Positions 37,401 to 48,668 of a stretch of DNA of 64,000 nucleotides are shown here, in pieces. A program made the position numbers and the translations under genes. This stretch comes from Rhodamnia argentea (Eukaryota; Streptophyta; Magnoliopsida; Myrtales; Myrtaceae). The stretch spans positions 4,880,001 to 4,944,000 of the forward strand of contig NC_063158.1 in assembly GCF_020921035.1 (NCBI RefSeq). The letters run 5' to 3'. Numbering within the stretch: the first letter of the stretch is position 1; every line of letters begins with the position of its first letter. The notes under the pieces were generated by a model. The model searched no databases, had not been told where the DNA came from, and saw nothing but the letters and a program-made list of their open reading frames with translations.

Positions 37401-40142
37401 GAAGCACAGTGTTCTAAGCAAATTTTGACTGTTTCAAGCTGTGATGGCAGAATTGTTGCTTGTCATAAACCAACTCGTCCAATGGTATGATTTACTAAAT
37501 GTATCATGATGCACCTCTAAACTACAGAGGCATGAAGAAGGCTCATATATTATGCCCATTACAACATAAACCACACTAGAGGCACGGGTGAGGAAGCATC
37601 GGAACTACCCGGGCTTTGGCGTGGATAAATCAGCTTAACCATCATATTCATTAATAGAAATTTTCCACATAAAATTGGTCCCCATTTGCATAAAATAATT
37701 AAATGACAAATTATACGTAAGTCCGTCGGTATTTGCATTTCACTTTTCTAGAATAACATGCATTTTAGGCTAGGATCAATCATTTTTTGTAGAACATTTT
37801 GTGTTAATAATGTTCCAAAAGTAGAAAATTTTAACAGTTACCGAATGAATTTCTATTCCAGAAGCAGAAATTTTGTCCTATTAGCAAACATCTTTATCTG
37901 ATCAGAAATTAACTTTTGGAACAAAAATAGAAAATTCAATTTCTTGCCCGAAGTGGATTTCTGAAGTAGAAGTGCTGCCAAGCTCGTCCTAAGTTACACT
38001 GTGAAAATTGCCAAACCTAACATGAGATTGCAGACAAAGTAGAGTTATTGGGTCCTTTCAACATTGGATAGCCAGAAGGGAAGCAGAGGAATCTGATATG
38101 AACAGAGAACAATTTTGATTGGCTAAGCGGTTCTGAAGACCATACAAATTGCGTAATAAGATAAATATATCAGCTTGAGGACCATAATTCAGTTTATTAC
38201 ATTCCACTAGTGCAATTCACTATCACCCACAACAAATTTAATCTAGTTAACATTCTGGAACAATTCAGGCTGTAGAACCAATAAAGGGAACAGAGAAAAG
38301 ACTACGGTTAACTCTCTGAGAAATAGCATTCCAAATTAGTAATGCGCTAATTGAAACTGCTAGATAGATATATTATACGGCGGTATCACTTTATTAAGAT
38401 GGAAGTGTCCAAATCGAGAATCAATTACGTATGTATTATCCTCAGCTATAGGCTGGATATGATGTTAGAAAACCAGGCAGATCATTCAAAAATCATTTTA
38501 TGCAAAAGTGCAATTATAGATAAAATGGTACCTCCTTCCCCAGGAAGTGTCCCAAATCTCAACACTTATATATTACCCTTAAAAAGAAGAAGACAAGGCC
38601 TGCGAGAACTAGACTTAACTATGTAGTAAGCACCGTTTCCAAAATATCTGACTAAAATACGATAACAGTAACATACTTAGAAGGCCCGACAAACTTAGCA
38701 CCAATCTCACAATCACTCAAATACTGAGAAGAAACAAACAGATGGTGAACTTCATTTACCTTAACAAAGTCTGGTCAGACAGATGCTTCGTATACCCACC
38801 CTTCTGCCATAGAGACATGCTAGAGAAATCTGCAAAATCACAATTAAAAACTGAATGATCAGGATTTGCACTTACCACTCATAACATTCAGAAGAAAAAA
38901 GTCAACAAGGAGGTGCAAGTGAAAAGATAGGAAATATTGAGCTATGTTTCAATCTTTCTTGAATTAAAGGTCATATACGTCGATGTTTCATGGAGACATG
39001 AGAAAATAGATCTTCCATTTTTTTCATTTTATTCCACTTGCCATCGCATAGGTGGGCTTAGACACGAGCACACTTCACTCAAACATTTCTTGAGGGGGGC
39101 AATTCAAATAACTGGAAGTGTTGGATAATAATTAAAGGAGGAGGCATTATTCAGTCTGGAAATTGCACCAAAACAATTAGATCAGAAAAGAGTTGCAACA
39201 TTCAATAGCTTGCTCAAAGGACAGAATAATGATTATAAAACTGTGACTTCTCCACTGGACCTGGAAAGCATCTGAACAGAGAAGAAACTGATATCACAGC
39301 ATCTTCAAGGCAAGGAACAGAAGCCGAACCCAATGCATGTTCTTGTAATGTTTTATGACTAACTCGAAGACCCTGCAGAAAGAAGATAGAGGTTAACAAA
39401 TTTTTCAATCAACTGCAATGTCGTGATTGCAATTTAAATTGTTAATTCAAAAAGAATAGTCAACATGGCCATGAGATCAATCTGTTTCCCTGATTCTTTG
39501 CTTCCCTCAACCCAAACCCATACAAACCCTTTTGCAATCCTCCCCCGACTCCGCCCCTCCCCAGGGGAACTGTCGACCACTAGATCTTGATTCTCAACAA
39601 AAGTGAAATACAACGACATCAAGGTCCACCGACTAAACAAATTAAAATAAGTAAAAGGATAATCTTTTCAAGAGCACTCAAATCAGGAGATCCAACTCCA
39701 TCACATATATTAGGCAAAAAAAAAACTGCTTAAAATCTAACTATATAGTTCCAACAATGTGAACCCTTTAACTTCTTGAAACTCCTACCAACATTGTCTA
39801 CACTCGAGCTCATGAACATTCCAACAAACACGCCCCCCACCAATAAAAAAACAAAAACAACCACCACCACCACTAACGTAGAGACATGGCCATCTCCGGG
39901 ATTAAGTCAACATGTACTTCAGATCCTTGAACACACAACTAACCGAGATATCATTATACAAAAGCTGCTGCCTGTCTCATCAGTCATCTGAACCCGCATC
40001 ATAGTTATCTCAACATCAAGGCTGAAGTAGGAGTATGGTTATACAACATAAAGGCAAAAATGTGAAAGATAACACCTAATAGAAGTATGAAAGAATTTTA
40101 TTTAGGACACTTTACCTTGTTTCCTAAGGCTCTCCAAGCCAT
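31406..40142 (-). CDS. Mitochondrial translation initiation factor IF-2 (nuclear gene)
   Basis: Minus-strand coding exons: 40142-40116, 39372-39278 (or to 39261), 34323-33999, 33599-32556, 32277-32128 and 31840-31406. They join in frame to about 691 residues ending SGAVRIEC, resembling Arabidopsis At4g11160. The N-terminus (MAWRALGNK...) is a likely mitochondrial presequence. The GTPase domain in the 1044-base exon has [14 protein letters not shown] and NKCDKP, then the beta-barrel domain with MAGDDIVVV. The C-terminal exons carry the fMet-tRNA-binding half. IF-2 brings formylated initiator tRNA to the mitochondrial small ribosomal subunit. The exon 2/3 junction is ambiguous: 39278 with acceptor 34323, or 39261 with an acceptor 20 bases further in, both keep frame. 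The intron between them is about 5 kb and holds a hAT-like element. A duplicate of exon 1 and promoter lies at 29085-30585. Confidence 0.9.
35120..35380 (-). other. Coding-like fragment within an IF-2 intron
   Basis: The minus strand holds an open stretch reading [15 protein letters not shown], then [20 protein letters not shown], with balanced, non-repetitive composition unlike the surrounding intron. I do not recognise the family. It may be a captured or retroposed gene fragment, or chance. Confidence 0.25.
36240..37988. mobile_element. hAT-like non-autonomous element in the IF-2 intron
   Basis: The left end (AGGGCGCACTTGGTAACACTTCTGAAGC) and the reverse complement of the right end (AGGACGAGCTTGGCAGCACTTCTACTTC) form imperfect terminal inverted repeats, followed on both sides by TTCTG/CAGAA-rich subterminal repeats. 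About 1.75 kb with no long transposase frame. The family label is by resemblance only, and I could not find a clean 8-base target duplication. Confidence 0.5.
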
Positions 40143-40424
40143 TCATAAGAATGTCAAAGCCCTGCAATTTAAAGGCATGAGCTTAAAAAAATAGTGGGAC
40201 ACTGATAAGCTAAATCATTAGGCCTTGATCAGCAAACAACACACAAATACCAAAACAGAGCCAATAGGATGTTTTCAGGAATCAGTGGCTTATCCATGAA
40301 TATCCTAGCTTGGTGTGAAATGTCTCCTCTAGTAAATCAACCAACAAAATCAAAGTATTCTATTTAACAATTATGCCACCTCCCATTCAAATCCCATATG
40401 GTTTGCCATGATAAGACAAAGGAT

Positions 40425-40680
40425 AAAAGCACTGGAAGTCCTAAAACTTGTCATGAAACGTAATTGAGTCCTAAAACTTACAAAAAGGGCAATTAAGTCC
40501 TACAACTTGTCAAATTGGTACAATCAAGTCATTAAGTTAACTCCGTCCAACTTAGTTAATGGAAAATGCTGACGTGACCTTTTTCTAATATTTTCTCTCT
40601 TTTGCGTGGCGATAACGCGACTAAAACATAAGAGGCTAAAAAGACGTCATTTTGGTCCAAATATGAGTTTTAATAGAAAT
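40425..40680. mobile_element. MITE-like arm in the IF-2 leader intron
   Basis: Tandem subunits AGTCCTAAAACTTGTCATGAAA, TGAGTCCTAAAACTTAC and AAGTCCTACAACTTGTCAAA resemble arms of small plant inverted-repeat transposons. The opposite arm was not found, so it may be a relic. Confidence 0.4.
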
Positions 40681-41589
40681 TTTATTTACATTAGATTAAT
40701 AATAAGCTGAACTAAAAAATATACCTATAAACACACCCAAGCGCGTTCTTTATCAAAATCACACTAAGCCATCCCATCCCAACTACATCAAGCCCACACT
40801 ACGCCCATTTTCTAACATCTGTACTGAACCCATTTTTATTTCTCTTCTTCTCTTTCATTATTTGTTTTGCATCTCTTATTTATTTCATTTCTTTCTTGTG
40901 TATACTTGCGTTTGTCTTGTTCAACGTTTATTGTTCCCACAGTCTAAAATAACCATAGACTTCAAAAGAAAAATACAAGATAAAGTGCCTCTTATTCAGC
41001 CACCAGCTACCTTCAACCTCCACAAGACAACCATCTCCGTTCACCAGCCTACCAGGGATGATGCTTTAATAATGTAGAACATAACCAAAATGCGAAGCAC
41101 TAACAAGGCAAATTCAGACACTTATTTACATCACCAGAGATTGACTGTATGGGTGTCAGTGGCTCCTGTTCATTTTCCTCGCCAATGACCGTCATTGAAC
41201 GTCACAGGAAAATGCCAAGGCCGCAGAGCAAAAAGGTACAAAAGAGAGGGATGCAGTTCTTATTCGGTAACAATGGAATATGGTAGTAATCGCGCTCAAA
41301 AGTTAATGAGAAGTATCGGTCATATAAGACATGCTGAACCACACTCGAGGTAATCAAAGATTGGAGACAAGTTTATACAAATCTGGTTTCGGCATTTCAT
41401 CGAACAAGTTGTGTGCGGTTTGGTCAATAAGCAACAATTCGTTTCAAAACTAATGACAAAAGAACCTAAATCGTCAGAATGACAGCAGATTCCAAAACCA
41501 ACATCACTCAGAACCTCACTTTGCTTTTCACTCAAAAAAGTGACTGACAAACCAAAAAGGTGACCGAAAACAAGTCGTGTAATTCTTAC

Positions 41590-41835
41590 TTTGCAAAGCG
41601 AAACTTCTAACTCCGGTCAGCGAGAATAAGCGAGAAAATCAGAGCGTAGATGTTCTAAAAATGTCACCAGCGAGAATCAAGCACGAAATAGTCCCTGCGA
41701 ATCTCCCGGTCTCGAAACAGGGAAGAACGGAGCTCTGAAGGCGCGGCTCCGGAAAACCGAGTAGCGGCGGCGGCGGCGATGTACGACGTCGTAAAGGCAA
41801 TGAGAGGTTCTCGCCTCCTCCACCTTCTGCCCTCT
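41590..41835 (-). promoter_or_regulatory. Probable IF-2 5' UTR exon
   Basis: The minus strand here is GC-rich (a CGCCGCCGCCGCCGCT run) and ends in a donor-like CAAA|GTAAGA at 41590/41589. Paired with the acceptor before 40161 it would make a non-coding first exon, so transcription would start near 41830. An open frame crosses it, but it shows no family likeness. Confidence 0.45.
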
Positions 41836-42510
41836 CTCTTGGCTGAATCTACTCTTTTGAGTTGAGGAGTAAAAAATAAAAATGGGCTTACATGTCTTGA
41901 GCTTTGAACAAGCTCCGACTGAAACCCATTGGCGAAATTCTTAAAAATAAAATCAGATGGGCCCATCCGTTGTACTGCTGGCGTCACTTTTTCTTTTGTT
42001 CTTTCATTTATCGATTAAAAATTCAGGTGTCAACCGCACGTGCGAAAGATTAGGGAATGAATGAAAGCCGGTCAATGATGGCGTTGGGAGGTATGGATTC
42101 GGAAAAAGTTGGTTTTAGCCCTAGTATTATCATGCTCTTTTCGATCAAGTCTCCACAATTTTGATTTATCTAACTTGACCCTTCTAGTTTTACGAATCTT
42201 CTAATCAAGTTCATCCGAGGCCATATTTGTTCAAATTCGGCCAACATAAACGTTTGATGATGCCAAGGTATCATGCGGATAAACACATGTGAATGTGTTC
42301 AGAAAAAGTATGGCATTATATTGAAACGGTCTGAGATTGAGAAGGAAACTCAAATACAAAAAGATATATATGCCCACGACCTAAGGAATCGACCCTGGGA
42401 CACATGGCATATAACTCACCATTCAATAAAATCCCCTAAATAGATGCAAAGCATTAAAGATAATCTAATCCAAGAAATCAAAGTCTGAAATTTACTTGAT
42501 CAAAAAATCT

Positions 42511-43504
42511 AAACCCTCCAGGAAGCCTCGCAGGGGTTTATAAAGACTCCACTCGAAACAACCCTCCAAGTTCGGTGAATTTCAGGACACATTCTCTTTA
42601 ATTTTTCAAGACGACCAACGTTTCCTAAACCAAAAATTAACTCGTAACTCAAGATGACTTTATGGATACATTACATTACAGAGGACCCAATTAAAACTCT
42701 AATTGATTGCAACATTTGGGGGATTCAATTAATGTATGAAAATTTTCTATTTAATAGAGTCGCCGGTAACATATTTAGGACCATTAAGAGCCAAGTCAAG
42801 CGTGGGAAGACGCTTCACTTCCTACGAACCAAAGATCTTAAGATTATGAACTTGGTTGTCTAGTTAACGTTCTTTCGATATTGATTCTCAATCTTTTCAA
42901 AATGTTGTTCCTACGAATCTTCGCCCAGTTTAATATTCTATGCCACTAAACTATGTCATGCATGGGTACACAATCAATTAAGTAAACAATCACAATCAAT
43001 GCAATAAAGGTAAAGTGCGAGAAAGTAAACTTGATACAAGTTGGACAAAAAATATACACGGCCCGTGCCACGGGACAAGATCCCGTTAGCTAAGTTAAAA
43101 AAAAAATGAAGCTTAAGAGGACTATTCATTCGAAAACGTTATTTTCAATGAACTTCTAAGCTTGGCTAAACAAATATTCTGTTTATGGAAGAGAGGGCCC
43201 ACAGTCAGAAACTTTATATAAAGGCTCAAGTCCCTCCTCTAATCCTATAATGCAAACAATAGAACGTACCTTTTTTGTTCATAGATGAGTTGTCTCATTC
43301 GGCCAACGCTCCGAGAGAGAATAAAGGAGAAGTGCTTGGGTTCGTCGTCGTTATGCATCAAGTCATGATGGATTCTAAATAAGGTGTGTGCCAATCACTC
43401 TCTCCTCTATCAAGTTTTGTGTTTCCAGTTCTCATTAAGATGATCATTGGGAGTGCCACAATCGTGGCTAGCAATAAAGACAAGCATTACACTATATTAA
43501 GCTT
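42511..43504. other. Intergenic, nothing firmly recognised
   Basis: No gene seen. A short block near 42740-42850 reads like sequence common in plant repeat elements, but I cannot assign it. Confidence 0.35.
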
Positions 43505-43725
43505 TTCAAAATGACATTGTTTCTCTTGTTGTTCCTGAGAACAAAAAATCTACTTTTTTTTAGCTCCTTATTTCTGCTCCACATCTGCTTTGGGGTACAA
43601 TTTTTGTTCCTGGGAACGAAATTATTAACTGATATTACCAAACAGATTTCTATTCTTCTTTTGTTCCCGGTAATAAAAGAACATGAATTACAGAATTTAG
43701 AGTGCTACCAAATAGGTCCTTAATC
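43505..43725. mobile_element. Single hAT-like terminal repeat
   Basis: Read on the minus strand it begins AAGGACCTATTTGGTAGCACT and continues with several TTGTTCC(C)GGGAAC-type repeats, like the ends of the elements at 36240 and 44565. No partner end was identified. Confidence 0.4.
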
Positions 43726-44564
43726 CCCTTTTTATGCTAATTTTTTGCACTTCTATTTTGTTGATTTTATCCGAAATAAGGTGTTTTATTTTTTTTTTAA
43801 CTCAATGTATTTTCTCTCATTTTATTACGAAACGCCAAGCCACCCACTTTTTTAGCATTTGACTATCTTAAAAGCTATTTCAAGCTTTTGCATTTTTTTC
43901 TTGAAATTTTTCTATAGCCTCGTTATATCTCCGTTCTAGACTCGGCGATCGGTGAATTTCTGCAATACCTAACGCGAGGATGCCCAAAATCCTCAGCTAT
44001 AGGTTTAGAATTAGTAACTTTTGACGGTTTGAAAGTTGCTTTTCTCTGAGGAAGAATGTTAATCAATCTCATAGGAGAAAACTTACTTTTTCAATGAGAA
44101 AATCACGATAAATGTGAAAATTTCACCCCATTTTTTTTTTTTGGGTCAAAGTTCACTCTGTTTAATCTATCACAAATTATTTGTTGTGCTTGAAAAGTTA
44201 CGAACCCGGTTTAAAAGCTACTCTATATTGAAACATACTACTATACACATACTGAAAAATAACGGAAAGACCAAAAGTGAAATTTCAAATATATTTGAGA
44301 ATTTCGACAAAAAAATATATATTTTAGAACAAAAAAACGAAGTATAATTGCTGTAGGAGGAAAAAAAATCATTGGGAATTAGAATCTATGAAATGTTTAT
44401 TGCAAAAACCGACATTTAGGAAATGAAATCGAGTTAGAAATTTTATTTTAAATGGGTGTAGGATGAAAATGAGTCAAACGTAAAACCGATATGTGAAAAT
44501 TTATTGACTTTTGAGATCTTAAAACTTGATAAAATTGTCGATGAATTTCTTAACGGAGAAATGT
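43726..44564. other. Intergenic, AT-rich, nothing recognised
   Basis: No coding frame or repeat family is supported here. Confidence 0.35.
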
Positions 44565-45765
44565 AGGGCCTGCATGGCAAGCATTCCGATCCGAAAAAGT
44601 GATTTTGATTAAAATGACTTTTTCTAATTCTGTTCCCCGAATTAGTTTTAGAGAATCAAAACGCGTTTGGTAACTGCCCAAAATTCCTATTCCTAAAACA
44701 GAAACACATTTGATAACTCGCACAAAATTTTTGTTCCCGGAACAATTGCTCTTCCCAATTTTTGTTATTTAAGTCAAATAATTACGTAATTACTTTGCGA
44801 AATTTCATCATACATTTCGAATTAATCGAAGATTAATTCATATTGATTCTCTTATATAACATATTACATATTGAAATGTAAAAATAAATACCAATAATCA
44901 TCGCGAGTCATTTTCGCCATTTATTGTGGGGTTTCATCGAATTCTTTTGAGCGAGTGGACAACTGATACAAGCGACACCTTCGTTTCTACAAGAAAAATG
45001 TAATGCCATGCTCTGCATTGTGTGCATTTTTTGTTCTAGGAAATCAAGCCTCGATCTTAATTCATCGAAAACTTAAAAAAGAGACCTTGCTAAGTATTCA
45101 CGATGGTTATTTTTGTCTTTTTCCAAAAAATTGTAAAACTAGACTAAGTCTAAAGTACATAAACTTGGGCAAATAGCAACTAATGAAATCAAGTGTACAA
45201 TCAAGAAATCGTGAAATTAATAAATCACATCATAAAACCCCAATGAAGCCCTAAGGGCTTAGAGAAATATGGTTCGAGAAAGGTGTTTATGATTTTTCAA
45301 AAAAAGAACAAAATCTATGAAATCTAGAGAATCTAGGTTCAAATTTATGAAAGTGAGGTCAAACTAGCCTAATCTAAGCTTCTTCTATTTTTAGGGATTT
45401 TCTAAAAAAAATCTTATTTTTTAGAAATTTTCCAAATTTTTTCGATTTTTTTTATTTTTTATGTAATATTTTATCATCTTATTTATTTTTCTTTGAAATG
45501 AGACCTCCTTCGGTTTTAGGTTGAGGAAAAATTGAGAGAAATGAAAAAGAAAAGTGAAAGATGTGGGACTTCATTCTCTTTTGTGACTCGATTCTTTTTT
45601 CTAGAACCAACTTTTTTTTGTTCTTATTTTTGCTTCAAAACTGTTTCTATGAACAAAATCATAATCAAAATTATTTATGTCACCAAATAGGATTCCCATC
45701 TTTTTTTGCTCCGAAGAACATAATCAAAAAACCAGAATAATTATCATGTAGGCTCTTAGTAAGCC
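44565..45765. mobile_element. hAT-like non-autonomous element, about 1.2 kb
   Basis: The left end TAGGGCCTGCATGGCAAGCATTC and the reverse complement of the right end TAAGAGCCTACATGATAATTATTC are imperfect inverted repeats. Both are followed by TTCCGATC/TTCTGGTT and by TTGTTCCCGG or GTTCT repeats. The interior is AT-rich without a transposase frame. Confidence 0.5.
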
Positions 45766-46669
45766 GTGTGAAAAATGTTTATAATGTTCATCGACTCTGG
45801 CCTGGTACTAGCACCCCACAAAACTCGAACAACAACAACAATATAGTGAGGAGATCCTATGTGTGCGCAACCACCACCATGTGGTGTGGTGTGGTGTGCC
45901 CTGCCAAGACAATGGACACTTGGGCTCTCGAGAAAATCTAATTTGCAACCGACGAGAATGAGGTTCTCGCGCGCCTCAGCTAAGTAGGGGGATGACGCGA
46001 ACGCTAGGTTGAATTCGAAGCTCCGAGTCGTTGACAGGCCCTTGGGCTAAGAAGTACTCACACCATTCGAAGGTTTCTATACCGTGTCTGATACTTTCCA
46101 ATACTCTGACACTTTTCGACACTCTCCAACATGCAGCCAACATATAGTCGGCGCTCAAGACACGTCAGCAATACATGAGTCCAACATCCTGACACACAAT
46201 TTTGACACTCGCGAGGTCAATTTTAAGTATTTTCATTAAATTATGAGTGAAAATATAAATTTATCGAAAATATATATACTTAAGTTATATATTCAACTAC
46301 CTCAATGTTAATATACTCAGCTAGAGTAAAAATACATAATCGCGAATCCATAATAGAAGAAGAATAAGAAGAAACTCATTGTTGATATTAAGTGCATTAT
46401 TAATACAATGTATCCTAATGTGTTGAAATTCTCTATTTTTTTTTAGAAATGATGTGTCAACACGTTGTATCGTATCGCTTGTTAGTGTCGGTGCTATTTA
46501 GCCAGTGGGGAAGCAACCTTTGAATGTTGAATTGGAGGTCCAAGCGACAGCAAGCGGCCATGAACGAGTGTCAGAGGAGCTTTGATTGAGCAATTGAAGC
46601 CTATGATCACAAAGCACAAGGTTGAATAAGATGAATGGTTAGGCGAAAAGGAGGAAAGAAAAAAATAAG
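45766..46669. other. Intergenic, with possible small element
   Basis: Around 46085-46215 and 46450-46500 there are GACACT/GTGTC-type repeats in opposite orientations, as in some plant hAT MITEs (CACGTCAGCA, TGTGTCAACACG). The match is weak. A GTGGTGTGGTGTGGTGTG run lies near 45880-45898. No gene. Confidence 0.35.
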
Positions 46670-47110
46670 GGAAAAAGCCATAAAAAATCCTAAACTATGT
46701 TCTTTGTGACACATTTACCTCAAACTTTTATTTGTGACGCAAAAAACACTAAACTTGTACGCACGTGACACATTTACCCCAAACTTGTGCTTGTATGACA
46801 CATTTACTCCAAACTTTTTGTTGTGACACTAAAAACTCTAGACTTATATTCGTGTGACACATTTACCTCAAAATTTTAAGGTAAATGTGTCACACGAATA
46901 TAAGTTTAGGATTTTTGATGTCACAAAAAAATATTTTGGGGTAAATATGCCACACGAGTATAAGTTTAGGATTTTCAATGTCACAAGAAAAAGTTTGGGG
47001 TAAATGTGTCACATGAGTAAAAGTTTGAGATTTTTGGTGTCGCAAAAAAAAGTTTAAGGTAAATGTGTTACGGTTGGCATAGTTCGGGATTTTTTGTGAT
47101 TTTTTCCCAA
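46670..47110. mobile_element. Near-symmetric foldback (hairpin) element
   Basis: The two halves are inverted copies meeting near 46878: left-half units such as GTGACACATTTACCCCAAAC and TAAACTTGTACG recur inverted as GTTTGGGGTAAATGTGTCAC and AAGTTTAGGA. Each arm is about 200 bases and contains three or four tandem subunits. A transcript would fold into one long hairpin. No protein is encoded. Confidence 0.8.
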
Positions 47111-47859
47111 AAAATAAAGAAGAGAAAATTAGAAAAATTGATGTGATGGTCTAATCAGGATATCGTTATTACAAATACAATGGCTTGCAATGACCGAATT
47201 GACGTATCAAAAGTTTGGACCGAAAAAACTTGATTGTATTTTCACTCAAAGGTTCATGATTACATCAATTTAATTAAAAAAATTAGGACCGATAAAACTT
47301 TGACAATAAATTTAGGACTGATTTTGCAATTCTCTCTCGAAATTGTCGAACTGAATTGGCGGGTGTTTTTATCTCTCAAGTAAAAAGTTAGTATGTATAC
47401 TTTTTTAACATCACCCGAAAAATTTGGATTTTTTTGTGATGCAGTTATTTACAGAATTGTTCCCGAGACGCCTTCGGCGTTTTCAACTTGTGGGACCCTC
47501 GCGATGGACCGCGGACATGTCTTTTCAGTCGAGCGTGCATGTGATCGCGATCGTAGACGATCCCAACGCCTAATTTCATCTATGGCCTGCCGTACATCGA
47601 TGCGCACGATGCACTTGTGTTAGCCGTGGGCCCCTCGATACGTACGGTGCGCACACGCCGAGAGGATATTCTGTACATCTTTGCCGCAATGACCGTTTTG
47701 CCCCGCACCTGAGGCAATAGAGAAACCCTAGCCCCGCTGACGGGACGTGCCAATGTCGTTGACCCCGCCCGGGGAGACTCAAGAGTCAAGGCTAAAACGG
47801 GAGATGCGAGGCCGAAACCGACGCCGCTGGGCGTTAACTTCATAGGCCCAATACAAAAA
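47111..47859. other. Intergenic with a GC-rich island
   Basis: Bases about 47455-47840 are much more GC-rich than their surroundings and include a minus-strand CTAGGGTTTCTC, a motif common in plant leaders. A minus-strand frame at 47843-47580 shows no family likeness. It may be a lost promoter or exon; nothing more is supported. Confidence 0.35.
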
Positions 47860-48668
47860 AAAAAAAATTCTCAAACTTCAGCATTTATTTCAATCATATT
47901 CAATTTTTTTTATTCCATTAAAAATCTTTAATTTTTACTTTTGTCCAAATCTTATCAACCTAATATCCAAAAAAAGCCCCAACTATAGCATTTATCCCAA
48001 TTATGTCAAAATCTTTTTTTTTATCTCGTAAAAAACCTCAAACTTTTATTTTTATCTCAATTCTACCAACCTAATACCCGAAAAATCCCAAACTTTAGCA
48101 TTTGTCTCAATTTTACCACCGTTATCTTTCCGTCCATAATTACCATTAGTTAATCTTACGTGGCATGTCCACGTCGTTAATGAATTACATTTTAGAAAAC
48201 TAACATGAAAAAATCCCAAATTTTTCTTCTATTGTCTACTTCCCTAAATATTGCCGAGAAGATATAGAGCCATTCAAGATGGCACGTTTCAAATTCTTCC
48301 CGGCACTCAACAGCTCAAAGAACTGTTAGACGTGGAGATATGATTATTTAGACAAACGATCTCAATTCACGTTGTCCTTAAAACCTACTATTTTCGAATT
48401 TGGAAGATTTATTAGTAAGTTTGAAGAGAAAATTCGAGTAACGTATGATTAACTAACGGTTATTATGGAGGGACGATTGATGTTGGTAGAAATGAGACAA
48501 AAGTAAAAGTTGAAGATTTTTATGAGAAAAAAAAATAGTTTGGATATAATTAAAGCAGTTGTTAATTACAATTTGGGGGGTTTTTTGGGTACTAAACCGG
48601 TAGAATTGGAACAAAAAATGTTTTGGATATAATTGATACAAATGCTAAAATTAAAGTTTTTATAATGC
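47860..48668. mobile_element. Long inverted-repeat MITE, family 2, second copy
   Basis: Arms with AATTCTACCAACCTAATACC-type subunits run inward from both ends. The centre shares the TAATTACCATTAGTTAAT, GTCGTTAATGAATTACA and ACTCAACAGC blocks with the element at 15140-15885. No coding capacity. Confidence 0.7.

Larger units (their letters stand above)
40070..42510 (-). repeat. IF-2 first-exon and promoter segment that is duplicated at 29085-30585
   Basis: Parental-looking copy, since it is joined to the functional gene. The matching blocks are 40080-40250, 42040-42320 and 42330-42510. The 40260-41600 part, including the 5' UTR intron, has no clear match in the shorter copy. Confidence 0.75.

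Noticed and set aside
42600-43050. Possible retroelement remnant
   Set aside because: Only a short stretch resembles repeat sequence. No paired terminal repeats or coding remains could be seen, so no element is called.
47580-47843. Minus-strand frames of 68 and 87 codons in the GC-rich island
   Set aside because: Open frames are expected by chance in GC-rich DNA, and no motif or splice context supports them.
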